Of a DNA stretch of 64,000 nt, positions 55,406-64,000 are shown in pieces. The notes under the pieces are model-generated. The model was not told the origin of the DNA. It saw nothing but the letters and a program-made list of their open reading frames with translations, and searched no databases. Position 1 is the first letter of the stretch, and the number at the start of each line of letters is the position of its first letter. This DNA comes from Salvator merianae (lineage: Eukaryota; Chordata; Lepidosauria; Squamata; Teiidae), in contig QVOM02000025.1 in assembly GCA_003586115.2 (NCBI GenBank), positions 86,304,688 through 86,368,687 of the forward strand. Reading direction: 5' to 3'. The position numbers were made by a program, and so were the translations under genes.

Positions 55406-56004
55406 ATTTTTTTTATTTAAGACATATAAAATTTGCATGTGATTCAAGAATTCATAAGCTAACATTTTTACTACTGACTTCCTCCTTCTTCCAAAGTTTC
55501 TTCTATGTTCCATGTTTCTTGCCCCTCCATCACTCAGTTCTTTTCTTCTAGTGGTTGTCTTCTTTCCTCTTCATTCTTCAAATCCAGCAATCACAAATCC
55601 ACTTTCCAGTTCTTGCAGAAAGTTGATAAAGGGTTTCCGGTTTTCATAAAACCTATCAACTCCCTTATTTCTCAGTAAGTTAGTCAATTTATCCATCTTG
55701 GTAATTTCAATGATTCTGCCTCCTGCTGACCTGCTTGTTAATTTCCTCATTCTCGCTCTTGTGGTTCTTATTCCGTGTCCTCCAATCTTTTCCATGTTTC
55801 AAGATAAAATTTTGTATCTTATCCACAGAATTCAGCCTGAAGCTTTGTTGATTCCAAGTAAAAATTACTCCTTCTTCCCATCTAGATGATGGATTCTTCT
55901 TTTTTTTAGCTGATCTGTTAACCTCATATACTCCTTTCTCTGTTGTAAGATTTTTCCTAGAATTTCCTTCAGTAGGATAATAGGACTTTGATCTGTAGGT
56001 AATG
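55406..56004 (-). mobile_element. L1-type LINE 3' end with a 26-bp target duplication
   Basis: A 26-bp sequence (containing AAAAGGCCCAAAGAGTGC) occurs exactly at 55,380-55,405 and 56,005-56,030. Between them lies a minus-strand LINE 3' end with a poly-A tail (poly-T at 55,406-55,417). The frame 55,571-55,795 encodes an ORF2 C-terminal piece (VDRFYENRKPFINFLQ) similar in style to L1. The insertion hit the right edge of the 91-bp MITE. The frames 55,707-56,072 and 55,865-56,170 overlap it and are decayed. Confidence 0.85.
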
Positions 56005-56030
56005 GTGAAAAGGCCCAAAGAGTGCATTTT

Positions 56031-56274
56031 TGAAGTAAAGGCGGTATCACCTCTAAGCTGCTTTTGAGCCATTTTTTTAAGCTGAAAATATACAGGTGCA
56101 GCCTAAGTTTTATTCTTGAAATCTGCACTTTTCCAGACTTTGGACAGAGGTAGTAGGAGCTAATGTCCAACGATACGAGGAAACCCTAGCTGGGAATCAC
56201 TGTCCTAAATATCAGTTATCTGGTGACTATCAGTCACTTGGTGTTTGAAAACATCACTGTGATGTTTCCACTGA
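56031..56274. other. Unassigned; P3-like words
   Basis: GGCGGTATCACCTCTAAGCTGC is a P3-type word. Nothing else is recognised. Confidence 0.35.
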
Positions 56275-56405
56275 AGGGCTCGGATGCTTTGAGTGCAAAA
56301 GGTCCCAGGTTAAATGCCCTGCATCTTTAAGTAGGGCTGATCTGGAGTAAACTAATGTCAAGCTAGATGAACCAGCAAACAATATGAAGCAGCTTCCTAT
56401 TGTGA
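56275..56405 (+). mobile_element. tRNA-derived SINE, 5' part degenerate
   Basis: GTGCAAAAGGTCCCAGGTTAAATGCCC is a degenerate B-box. It is followed by CATCTTTAAGTAGGGCTG, CTAGATGAACCAG and GAAGCAGCTTCCTAT, the body and tail of a common reptilian tRNA SINE. The A-box end is damaged. Confidence 0.68.
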
Positions 56406-56856
56406 AAATGGGTTTGACATTTCTCAATCCACTCTAATTACTCTCTTGGCTCCTGAAAACATGCTTCAGCAGGATATCTATGTTTGCATAGCTGTTTTGG
56501 CAGTTTTCAATCAATGTCACCATTTCTCTGACTCAATCTGAAGGTATTTCTAAATACAGAAGATGAAGCCTGTAATTATTAATGTTTCCTATCAGTCTAA
56601 CCCTACTTTTCTAAGCAGAAGTAATGTTTGGGTTTCTGGATATGCCACAGTGTGTCTGCCCTTTTCTTTATAATAAACAGCTGATTATTTCAGAATGGAC
56701 ATTTTTAGGTTGTCACATCATTTTGGTTTTGTCTTCTGTCCCTGCAAACAAGGACTCATTTTTAGGATTTCCTAGAAATTTAACAAAGTTCCATTTGCAG
56801 AGCTATGTTCCTGCTTATCTCTGCAAAACTCAGAATTCGGTTCTTCCAGCACTTTT
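56406..56856. other. Unassigned non-coding stretch
   Basis: The open frame at 56,624-57,001 crosses into the next element and is judged accidental. Confidence 0.35.
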
Positions 56857-57390
56857 GGGCCTTTCTGCACTTACCTTAGATCCAGAACAAGGGGCCACAA
56901 AGGCCACTTCAGGTCTCATTGTGCAGATCTGTGTGACCCCACCCACTGCTGGTATGCTGCATCCAAGCTGGACAGAGTGTAATCCCGATCAGGGAGGCTA
57001 ATTGGGATTTGGATTACTGGTAGACCTCAACAGCAAGGTCCACTGGTGGACCAGAGTGGTCTAGTCTGGAACACAGAGGTGTGCAGAAGGCATGCCTCCA
57101 TCTTCCTGACTACTGGAGGACCCAATTTAGTGGTGCACCAAACCACACTGCTGAAATGGGTTCTCTGGTGGCCCCAAGGCTAGGAACTTTTGTTCCAAGC
57201 CCTTCTAAACACTCAGAGCTCAGTCCTGAAGCTCGTATGTGCTTTGGCACCAGAGTGGGGGCTGGTTAGGACCAGTACCATCATGCTGACAGTGCTGTTC
57301 CAGACCATGTCTTTCCGTGATCCAAACCAGCAGAGCTGGCTGGTCCAGACACACTGGTTTGGACCACAGAGAAGTGAGTGCAGAAAGGCT
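56857..57390. mobile_element. GGGCC-terminus element, long type, about 534 bp
   Basis: The left end is GGGCCTTTCTGCACTTACC and the right end is GTGAGTGCAGAAAGGCT. The interior has AGATCCAGAAC, GGTAGACCTCAACAGCAAGGTCCACTGG, GAAGGCATGCCTCCATC, GCTAGGAACTTTTGTTCC and GATCCAAACCAGCAGAGCTGG..CTGGTTTGG. Confidence 0.75.
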
Positions 57391-58177
57391 CTGCCTCTCA
57401 GCTGAAGTGATCCTAGGATGTTGGCAATAAGCTAGTGTATGTCCAAATAGATTTAGAGGGAGGCAGCGTCTACATGGGTGCAAAATGTGTCCCCCATCAC
57501 CACACAGTTTGGGCAACCACACACATTAACCCTTACTGGCCTGACAGTTTCCCTTAATATAAGCCTGGTTGAGGAAGTCTTTATATTAAGTTTGGTGGCC
57601 AGGCAACTTTCCTCTCTTCCCCCCGTGGATGTACAGGAGGGGAAGGAAGTGACTCTGTGCTAATTTCCACATAGAACACTTCTCTGGAAAGTGGAAATCG
57701 CTGAATTACAGTCATTTCTGGTGTCCTTGCAGAAATCCTGCTGCTGTAAAGAGCGTTCCACCATGACAGCATTCTACTGTCTATGCCCAGGCACTGCAGA
57801 GAGGCGAATGGCATTTGCCAGCCACGTCTCCTGTCTCTTCCTTGGTTCCGCATTTCTAAATTCACACTCCAGATCCTGGCCCTTTTTGGGGCCATGTGAA
57901 TGCAGCTTAAATCTGCTGAAGACTACAGACCTGGCTAATAAAAATCAGTTGAGGCTTGCAGTTTTACTCTGAGCATGAAACCACATCTACATCTTGGACT
58001 GAAGGTGCCCTGGGGGTGATCTGATGCTGGAAGGGGCAGAAATGGTGCCTATGATTAGGTTGTCACTCCATGTGCATAGCAAGGTCATAGATTGGGGTCC
58101 AGATCCACTGCATATGCTCAGTGGAGACCAATCATTTTTTCTCCAGCAAGAACACTTGGATTGGATTGAAGATTATT
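57391..58177. other. Unassigned non-coding stretch
   Basis: Nothing is recognised. Overlapping frames on both strands resemble no family. Confidence 0.35.
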
Positions 58178-58633
58178 GGGCCGGTTCATGCTTTAAGCTA
58201 GTGAGCATCAGGGACACTCACTAGCTAAGTGCGTCCACACCATACAGAGGCCCACATGACCAGGAGCCACCTACAACTGGTCTTGATCACAGCTAGATGT
58301 GGAGCATTCAGTTGTGCTCCACAACTTGACCAGGAGCAGATATCCTGCTTCTAGTCAAGTGCATTCACACCCGCTTCTGGGTGTGAATGCGTCACCGCAA
58401 AGCGTGCCAAGGCTGTGCCTGCACAATTGTGCAATTGCACCTGAGCAATCATGGGATTGCACCTGCACGATCCACAGGGCTGCCAGTCACCATGCCAGCA
58501 GCTGGATGCTTCCCAGACACTGTCATGGTGAAGTTCAGGAGCAGGATACCAGCATTTGGTGTCCACGCTGCATGGTCCATTCCACATTAAAACAGGTTAG
58601 TTGTCCTGTTCTAACTTGGAAACTGTAAAAGCA
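58178..58633. mobile_element. GGGCC-type element, about 456 bp, with a duplicated inner hairpin
   Basis: The left end is GGGCCGGTTCATGCTTTAAG. GCTAGTGAGCATCAGGGACACTCACTAGC forms an immediate hairpin. The right end ..TAACTTGGAAACTGTAAAAG is eroded. Interior words (GTGCACGATCCACAGGG, CATGCCAGCAGCTGGATGCTTCC, ACACTGTCATGG) match 51,921-52,331 in the same general style. Confidence 0.6.
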
Positions 58634-58989
58634 GCGATTGTTCTGGATGCTTCAGTGACAGCTGAAATTTGACTTGGAAGTTTGTGGTGGTGTATAAATT
58701 TGTGGTGGTGCACCATTCTGAGACATCACCGGCAAGCAGTTGAAGAGTCATACTTGGAAGTATCAGAAAGGTGCCAGACTGGAGAATGCTAACAAAAGCA
58801 ACTTATAGTGTAATATTTTTGGAATTAAGCTTCACCATGGACTCAGCAGTTCCCATGAACCTGAGCTATAATGGCCACAGTGTTTAAGGATTAGCAGAGT
58901 TGTCATTCATAAATTCTCCAAACTCTTTCTATCATTTGCCCAACTCCAAAAATTCAAAAGAGAAGACCATTATTTTGTCAGCAGAGTGG
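58634..58989. other. Unassigned non-coding stretch
   Basis: GTTTGTGGTGGTGTATAAATTTGTGGTGGTG is a short 17-bp tandem repeat at 58,680-58,711. Nothing else is recognised. Confidence 0.35.
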
Positions 58990-59205
58990 CTGGCTTTGCA
59001 CATATTAACAAAAGCAGCTCAAAAGCAGCTTAGAAGTAGTAGCATGTGGACCCTGGTGTTCCCATGCCACTTTTAATCCTCACTAAAAGCCAAATAAAGC
59101 ATTTTGGAAGGCATTTCCTGGCTTTTAATGTGGATTAAAGCTCTAGCATGCCAAAACAATCCTCTCTAAGCGGCATTTGTCCTCAAAACTAGCCTTAATT
59201 AAAAA
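58990..59205. mobile_element. P3-like palindromic element
   Basis: CAGCTTAGAAGTAGTAGCATG.. and GCATGCCAAAACAATCCTCTCTAAGC are inverted. TTTAATCCTCACTAAAAGCCA pairs with TGGCTTTTAATGTGGATTAAA. It relates to the pieces at 12,860-12,958 and 24,478. Confidence 0.6.
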
Positions 59206-59388
59206 TAGTACAAACAAGCATTGGCTGAGTTGACTCCCCCCATCTCAGTTTCCCCCGTCAGTTCAGTTGAGACCAATGTGTGTTCGCAAGAGGAGGAAGG
59301 CTGCTGTCCTGAGACCAGGAATTGGAAAAGAATTCGGAAGAAGAATACTTGGCTCTGCCTGAGCATATAGCGGTGACCTAGAGGAGGA

Positions 59389-59468
59389 AAAACTAGGTCT
59401 GAAAAACTAGGTCTGAAAAACTAGGTGAGAAAAACTAGATCAGAAAAACAAGATCAGGAAAACTAGGT
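59389..59468 (+). repeat. 14-bp tandem repeats in the CR1 5' region
   Basis: AAAAACTAGGTCTG and variants (AAAAACTAGATCAG, AAAACTAGGTCAG) occur about six times in a row. LINE 5' UTRs often carry such tandem units as part of their promoter. A promoter role here is inference. Confidence 0.85.
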
Positions 59469-59860
59469 CAGAGAGCAGGGAAACGCCCTGCAGACAACCC
59501 CTGCCAATTAGCATATTTGGCCACTCCCTTCAGCTGATAAAAACAGCGGACCGCGCGCCGACATATATCCTATCATAATCCTATCATAAAATACTAACTT
59601 AGATCCTTTTTCTTTTTTTGTCCAAACGTATCAAGTAAGAGAACTTAAATTGTAAGGAAAAGTAAAAATAAGCTAAAACAACTGAATAATTTAATAAGTA
59701 GCCACCTTTTGTTTAATTTAGTAGAGTAAAATAAGTATCCTAAAGTGACAATTTAAGTAATTCAACGAAAAAAGGAAGATTAAATTTTAGTTCAAGAACA
59801 TTGAAAGTTCTCCGCACTGTTTAATATCTTACAAGAGGACTCCAAACATCTGTAGATAAC

Positions 59861-60802
59861 ATGGAGAAAGAGCGAAGCTTTGTAGTTAGCTGCAAGGAGT
59901 GTAATATGATGATACTTCTACCAGAGGGGGATCCTGATTACACCTGCCACAAATGCAAGTGCGTGTCTTTGCTGGAAGAGAAAGTGCAAGAACTTGAGGA
60001 GAGAGTGGCTACTTTGAAGCTCATTAGGGAGAAGGAGAGCTTCCTGGATACAACGGAAGAGGCACTTCAAACTGATCACGGAGAGGACAACATCAGAGAA
60101 CCTGTGGAAGCTGAGGATTGGAAGCATGTGACCAAAAGAAGCAGGAGGATAACGAGAGAGTCAGCAACTATACAGCTTGAAAACTGGTACCAGGCTCTCA
60201 CGGAGAAGAATAATCAGGAAGTTCGGGAAGATTTGGTGTGCCATATGAAACCTCTTGAACCGAAAAAAAGAAGAGCAGCTGTGAAGAAGAATAGGAGAGT
60301 GGTGGTTGTGGGGGATTCCTTATTGAGGGGAACAGAGGCAGCTGTGTGCAGACCTGACATGACCTCGTGAGAAGTGTGCTGCCTTCCCGGTGCACGAATC
60401 AAAGATGTAACCGAGAGACTGCCAAGACTCTTCAGTCCTACAGAGTATTACCCGTTCCTACTAATACATGTAGGAACAAATGACACTGCAGGAAGGAACT
60501 TTGAAGCTATCTGCAGAGACTTTGAAGACCTGGGCAGGAAAGTGAAGGAACTGGGAGCGCAAGTTGTCTTCTCTTCTATCCTACCAGTGAATGGCCGTGG
60601 AACAGGAAGATGGAGAAGGATTCTACAGGTAAACAACTGGCTACGTCGATGGTGCTACCAGCAAGGATTTGGATTTCTATACCATGGACTAAACTACTTA
60701 TATGATGGACTCCTTGCAAGAGATGGGCTCCATCTTACAAAGACAAGAAAGCACATATTTGGCAGGAGACTGGCTGCGCTCATCAGGAGAGCTTTAAACT
60801 AG
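59861..60802 (+). pseudogene. CR1 ORF1 (zinc-knuckle, coiled coil, GDSL esterase), one premature stop
   Basis: CR1 ORF1 is thought to act as a nucleic-acid-binding chaperone of the LINE ribonucleoprotein. Its C-terminal half is a GDSL/SGNH-type esterase-like domain. The frame spans 313 codons. Residues about 11-32 hold Cys pairs (SCKECNM.., CHKCKC). Residues about 34-53 form a coiled coil (LLEEKVQELEERVATLK). About 145-155 hold the esterase block I VVVVGDSLLRG. After the stop come LLIHVGTNDTAGRN (block III style) and DGLHLTKTRKHIFGRRL with the DxxH motif. A TGA at 60,368-60,370 interrupts it in frame, most simply a CGA-to-TGA change at a CpG. Otherwise the same frame continues to TAG at 60,800. 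The start was chosen at the first ATG that precedes the Cys motif. Confidence 0.92.
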
Positions 60803-63724
60803 GGCGAAAGGGGAAGGGAAGTAAAAGTCCAGAGAAAGATAAGCAGCTAATAAATACAGATAAGGAACTTGCTACCAGAAATGAAAGGAAAGAACAAAGT
60901 CAAACAATTTGGAAGGAAACTAAAGGAGTCAAGCTTGAAAGAGACATTTGTCGCAAACTAAAATGTTTCTATACCAATGCGCAAAGCATGGGAAACAAAC
61001 AAGGAGAACTGGAAATCCTAGCACAGGAAAATAAATATGATATCATAGGCATAACTGAAACTTGGTGGGATAATACGCATGATTGGAACACAGAGCTCGA
61101 AGGCTACAACTTATTTAAAAAAAACAGCCTTAATAAAAGGGGAGGAGGTGTTGCATTGTATGTAAGGAAAATATATACCACCACAGAGATTAATCTTTCA
61201 GATAATGGAAGCCCTGTAGAAACCGTTTGGGTGAAAATACAAGGAGAGAGCAACACAAAGGATACTGTTGTAGGAGTTTATTATAGACCCCCTGGACAAA
61301 CAGAATATATGGATGAACTATTTATATATCAGATGGCCAAGCTCTCGGGGAAACACGACCTAGTCATTATGGGAGATTTTAACTATCCAGACATTTGTTG
61401 GGAATCTCTCTCTGGCAAAAGTCATGGGTCCAATAAATTCTTATCCTCTCTGGCAGATAACTTCATTTTCCAAAGGATGGAGGAAAAAAACAAGGGGGTC
61501 TGCTATCTTGGACCTAATCCTTACCAACAGGGAGGAAATGGTTGAGGAAGTAAGGGTGACTGGGACCCTGGGTGGCAGTGACCATGCTATCATGGTCATT
61601 TGGATAACAAAAGGAGGAAGATCTGAGAGGACTCGGACTTCAAGGTTAGATTTCAGAGGAGCAGATTTTGATGGACTCAGAAGGAGGGTAGGAAGGATCC
61701 ATTGGCTGGATGTCTTAAAGGACAGAAATGTCCAGGAAGGATGGGAAATTTTGAGAAAGGAGATTCTAGAGGCACAATCTTTAACAATTCCTAAAAGAAA
61801 AAAGAATGGCAAGCATCTAAAGAGACCAGGGTGGATGAACCCTGAACTTAATAACTTGCTAAAAAGAAAAAAAGAAATGTTTAAAAAATGGAAAGAGGGG
61901 GACATATCAAAAGAAGAATATAATGCAATCTGCAGGAACTGCAGGATAAGTGTCAGAAAGGCTAAAGCTAAAAATGAATTGAGGATTGCAAGAGAGGCCA
62001 AAAACAATAAAAAAGGCTTTTGGGGGTATGTCAGAAGCAAAAGAAAAGTCAAAGAAGCTATAGGACCTTTACAAAATGAGAAGGGCGATTTGGTCAAAAA
62101 CGATATTCAGAAGGCAGAACTTCTGAACTCCTATTTTGCATCTGTTTTCTCTCAGAAAGGAAAGGAAACATCAGTTGGCCTTCACTGTGCTGTTGAGGGA
62201 ATAAGAGAATCAAGGCTCTGTATGGACAAGGAGAAGGTGAGGGAACACTTAGCAAACTTAAATGTATTCAAGTCTCCAGGCCCAGATGAATTACATCCTA
62301 GGGTGCTGAAGGAATTAGCTGATATAATTGCTGAACCACTCTCCATGATATTTGAGAACTCATGGATAACAGGAGAAGTCCCAGAAGATTGGAGAAGGGC
62401 AAATGTTGTACCTATCTTTAAAAAAGGAAAGAAGGCTGACCCAGGCAACTACAGGCCTGTGAGCCTGACTTCAATACCAGGCAAGATATTTGAACAAATC
62501 ATTAAACAGCACATATGGGAGCACTTGGATGGGAATGCAGTAATTAACCAAAGCCAACATGGATTTGTAACAAACAAGTCATGCCAGACTAATCTCATTG
62601 CCTTTTATGACAAAATTACTGGATGGATCGATCAAGGAAAGGCTGCGGACATAGTATATCTTGACTTTAGCAAAGCATTTGACAAGGTGTCTCATACTAT
62701 ACTTATTGAAAAAATGATCAAATATGGGATTGACAGGACAACTGTTAGGTGGATTCATAACTGGCTTAGTGATCGTACTCAAAGAGTGGTCATAAATGGC
62801 TTCACATCCGATTGGAAGACTGTCTCGAGTGGGGTACCGCAAGGCTCTGTCTTGGGCCCATTGCTGTTCAACATTTTTATAAACGATCTGGATGAAGGTG
62901 TCGAGGGGACGCTGATCAAATCTGCAGATGACACAAAGCTAGGAGGGGTTGCTAACACTAGGGAGGAGAAGGAGAGGATTTAAAATGATTTGGACAAGCT
63001 TGAACAGTGGGCTGAAACTAACAGAATGGCATTTAACAGGGAGAAATGCCAAGTTTTACATCTGGGTAAGAAAAATGACAATATCCAATACAGAATGGGG
63101 GGAATCTCGCTGAGCAGCAGCACATGTGAAAAGGATCTGGGTGTACTAGTAGATCACAGATTAAACATGAGTCAACAGTGTGATGCAGCTGCAAAAAAGG
63201 CAAATACCATCCTGGGCTGTATCAAGAAGAGTATAGAGTCTAGATCATGAGAAGTAATTGTCCCACTTTACTCTTCCTTGGTCAGACCTCATCTGGAGTA
63301 TTGTGTCCAGTTCTGGGCACCCCAGTTTAAAAAAGACATTGACAAACTGGAACAAGTTCAGAGAAGGGCGACCAAAATGGTGAGTGGTCTGCAAACCATG
63401 TCCTACGAGGAACGGTTAAAGGACCTAGGAATGTTTAGCCTGCAGAAGAGAAGACTGAGAGGAGACATGATAGCTGTTTTCAAGTATCTGAAGGGCTGTC
63501 ACAGTGCAGAAGGATTGGCCCTATTCTCAGTTGCGCAAGAAGGAAGGACTAGAAACAATGGGATGAAACTTCAAGGGAGTAGATACAGGCTAGATATTAG
63601 GAAAAACTTCCTGACCGTAAGGGCAATCAGTCATTGGAACAGGTTGCCACAGGAGGTGGTGGGCTCTCCTTCGCTGGAGGTCTTCAAGGAGAGGCTGGAC
63701 AGTTATCTGTCTGGGATGCTTTAG
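60781..63724 (+). pseudogene. CR1 ORF2 (APE endonuclease + reverse transcriptase), one frameshift and two stops
   Basis: ORF2 nicks the target and reverse-transcribes the element. The frame is open from the end of ORF1 without an obvious ATG until 60,988, so it may begin by reinitiation or further upstream. Endonuclease: [37 protein letters not shown], then [10 protein letters not shown] and the catalytic GGSDHAIM. A one-base gain in the A-run at 61,484-61,490 shifts frame between these. Reverse transcriptase: [73 protein letters not shown], then SADDTKLGG. The residue before ADD is Ser (TCT at 62,921-62,923) instead of the usual Phe or Tyr. Premature stops are TAA at 62,981-62,983 and TGA at 63,248-63,250, both in the reading frame. 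The C-terminal segment ends [14 protein letters not shown]. Confidence 0.92.
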
Positions 63725-63816
63725 TGAATCCTGCATTGAGCAGGGGGTTGGACTCGATGACCCTAGAGGTCCCTTCCAACTCTATGATTCTATGATTCTA
63801 TGATTCAATGCACCAT

Positions 63817-64000
63817 GGACCCTTTCTGCATTTGGCCACGACCAGTGGGTGCAGAATGGTGTGGGCTGGATTGGTCCACATTGTGACTGCAAAGCTCACA
63901 TGACCTTTGCAGCCACACCCCCACATCTCTGAGGACTAGGAACAAAACTTCCTCTGGGGGCTGATTGCCACTGAAAGGCACCCCACCCAGTAATCCTGAA
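63817..64000. mobile_element. GGGCC-type element, left part, cut by the window edge
   Basis: It starts GGACCCTTTCTGCATTTGGCC only 10 bp after the CR1 octamers. The interior (TCCACATTGTGACTGCAAAGC.., GACTAGGAACAAAACTTCC) is of the long type. Confidence 0.55.

Larger units (their letters stand above)
59230..63806 (+). mobile_element. CR1 LINE, nearly complete
   Basis: In order: 5' UTR with short tandem repeats, ORF1 (59,861-60,802), ORF2 (open from about 60,781 to 63,724), short 3' UTR, and the diagnostic 3' octamers (CTATGATT repeated, 63,781-63,806) with no poly-A. CR1 copies itself through RNA and target-primed reverse transcription. Most CR1 copies are heavily 5'-truncated, so near-full length is unusual. 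The damage is light: one stop in ORF1, and one frameshift plus two stops in ORF2. The exact 5' end is not visible; it lies somewhere in about 59,230-59,400. Confidence 0.93.

Noticed and set aside
61441..62097. 218-residue minus-strand open frame
   Set aside because: It is the antisense shadow of the CR1 ORF2 coding sequence.

Overview
This window looks like vertebrate, most likely squamate-reptile (sauropsid), non-coding DNA. The basis is its repeat content: a CR1 retrotransposon ending in ATTCTATG octamers, many 3' ends of a second CR1-like LINE, L2-like LINE tails, poly-A L1-type tails, tRNA-derived SINEs and an unusually dense population of short inverted-repeat DNA elements. I found no host gene that I can name. 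One minus-strand open frame (38,078-38,404) is a weak candidate exon or pseudogene. Nearly every other open frame lies in a repeat or a microsatellite.

Layout. 0-8 kb: a hAT-type element with a perfect 8-bp target duplication (210-766), a palindromic element (about 1,761-1,975), SINE pieces, and short elements with a GGGCC..TTCNCACTT terminus. 8-20 kb: short elements of a GCTTAGAGGTG type, a (CT)n/(CA)n microsatellite, two L2-like LINE tails (12,959-13,595 and 16,438-17,297), and a run of related inverted-repeat elements. 20-28 kb: LINE tails, the first of four 180-bp palindromes, and a CpG-rich 743-bp element inserted in a LINE tail, whose empty site can be read from other copies. 28-33 kb: a long, decayed minus-strand CR1-like LINE carrying an L1 tail in ORF2 and a 592-bp DNA element in ORF1. 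33-40 kb: more short DNA elements, two 180-bp palindromes, a SINE with a large GGA microsatellite, and LINE tails. 40-48 kb: a CR1 3' end, a 965-bp fold-back, hAT-type elements (874 bp and 209 bp, both with 8-bp target duplications), and a long unassigned stretch. 48-59 kb: a SINE flanked by microsatellites, more palindromes, an L1 tail with a 26-bp target duplication, and several TIR elements. 59.2-63.8 kb: an almost complete CR1 with ORF1 and ORF2, disabled only by three premature stops and one frameshift.

The genes present work only as parts of retrotransposons. CR1 ORF1 encodes a zinc-knuckle/coiled-coil protein with a GDSL-esterase-like domain. CR1 ORF2 encodes endonuclease plus reverse transcriptase. 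No DNA transposase frame was recognised, so the many short DNA elements must have been moved in trans. The most striking feature is that many elements with different interiors share nearly the same terminus (GGGCC..TTCNCACTT), and that four scattered copies of one full palindrome are each exactly 180 bp.
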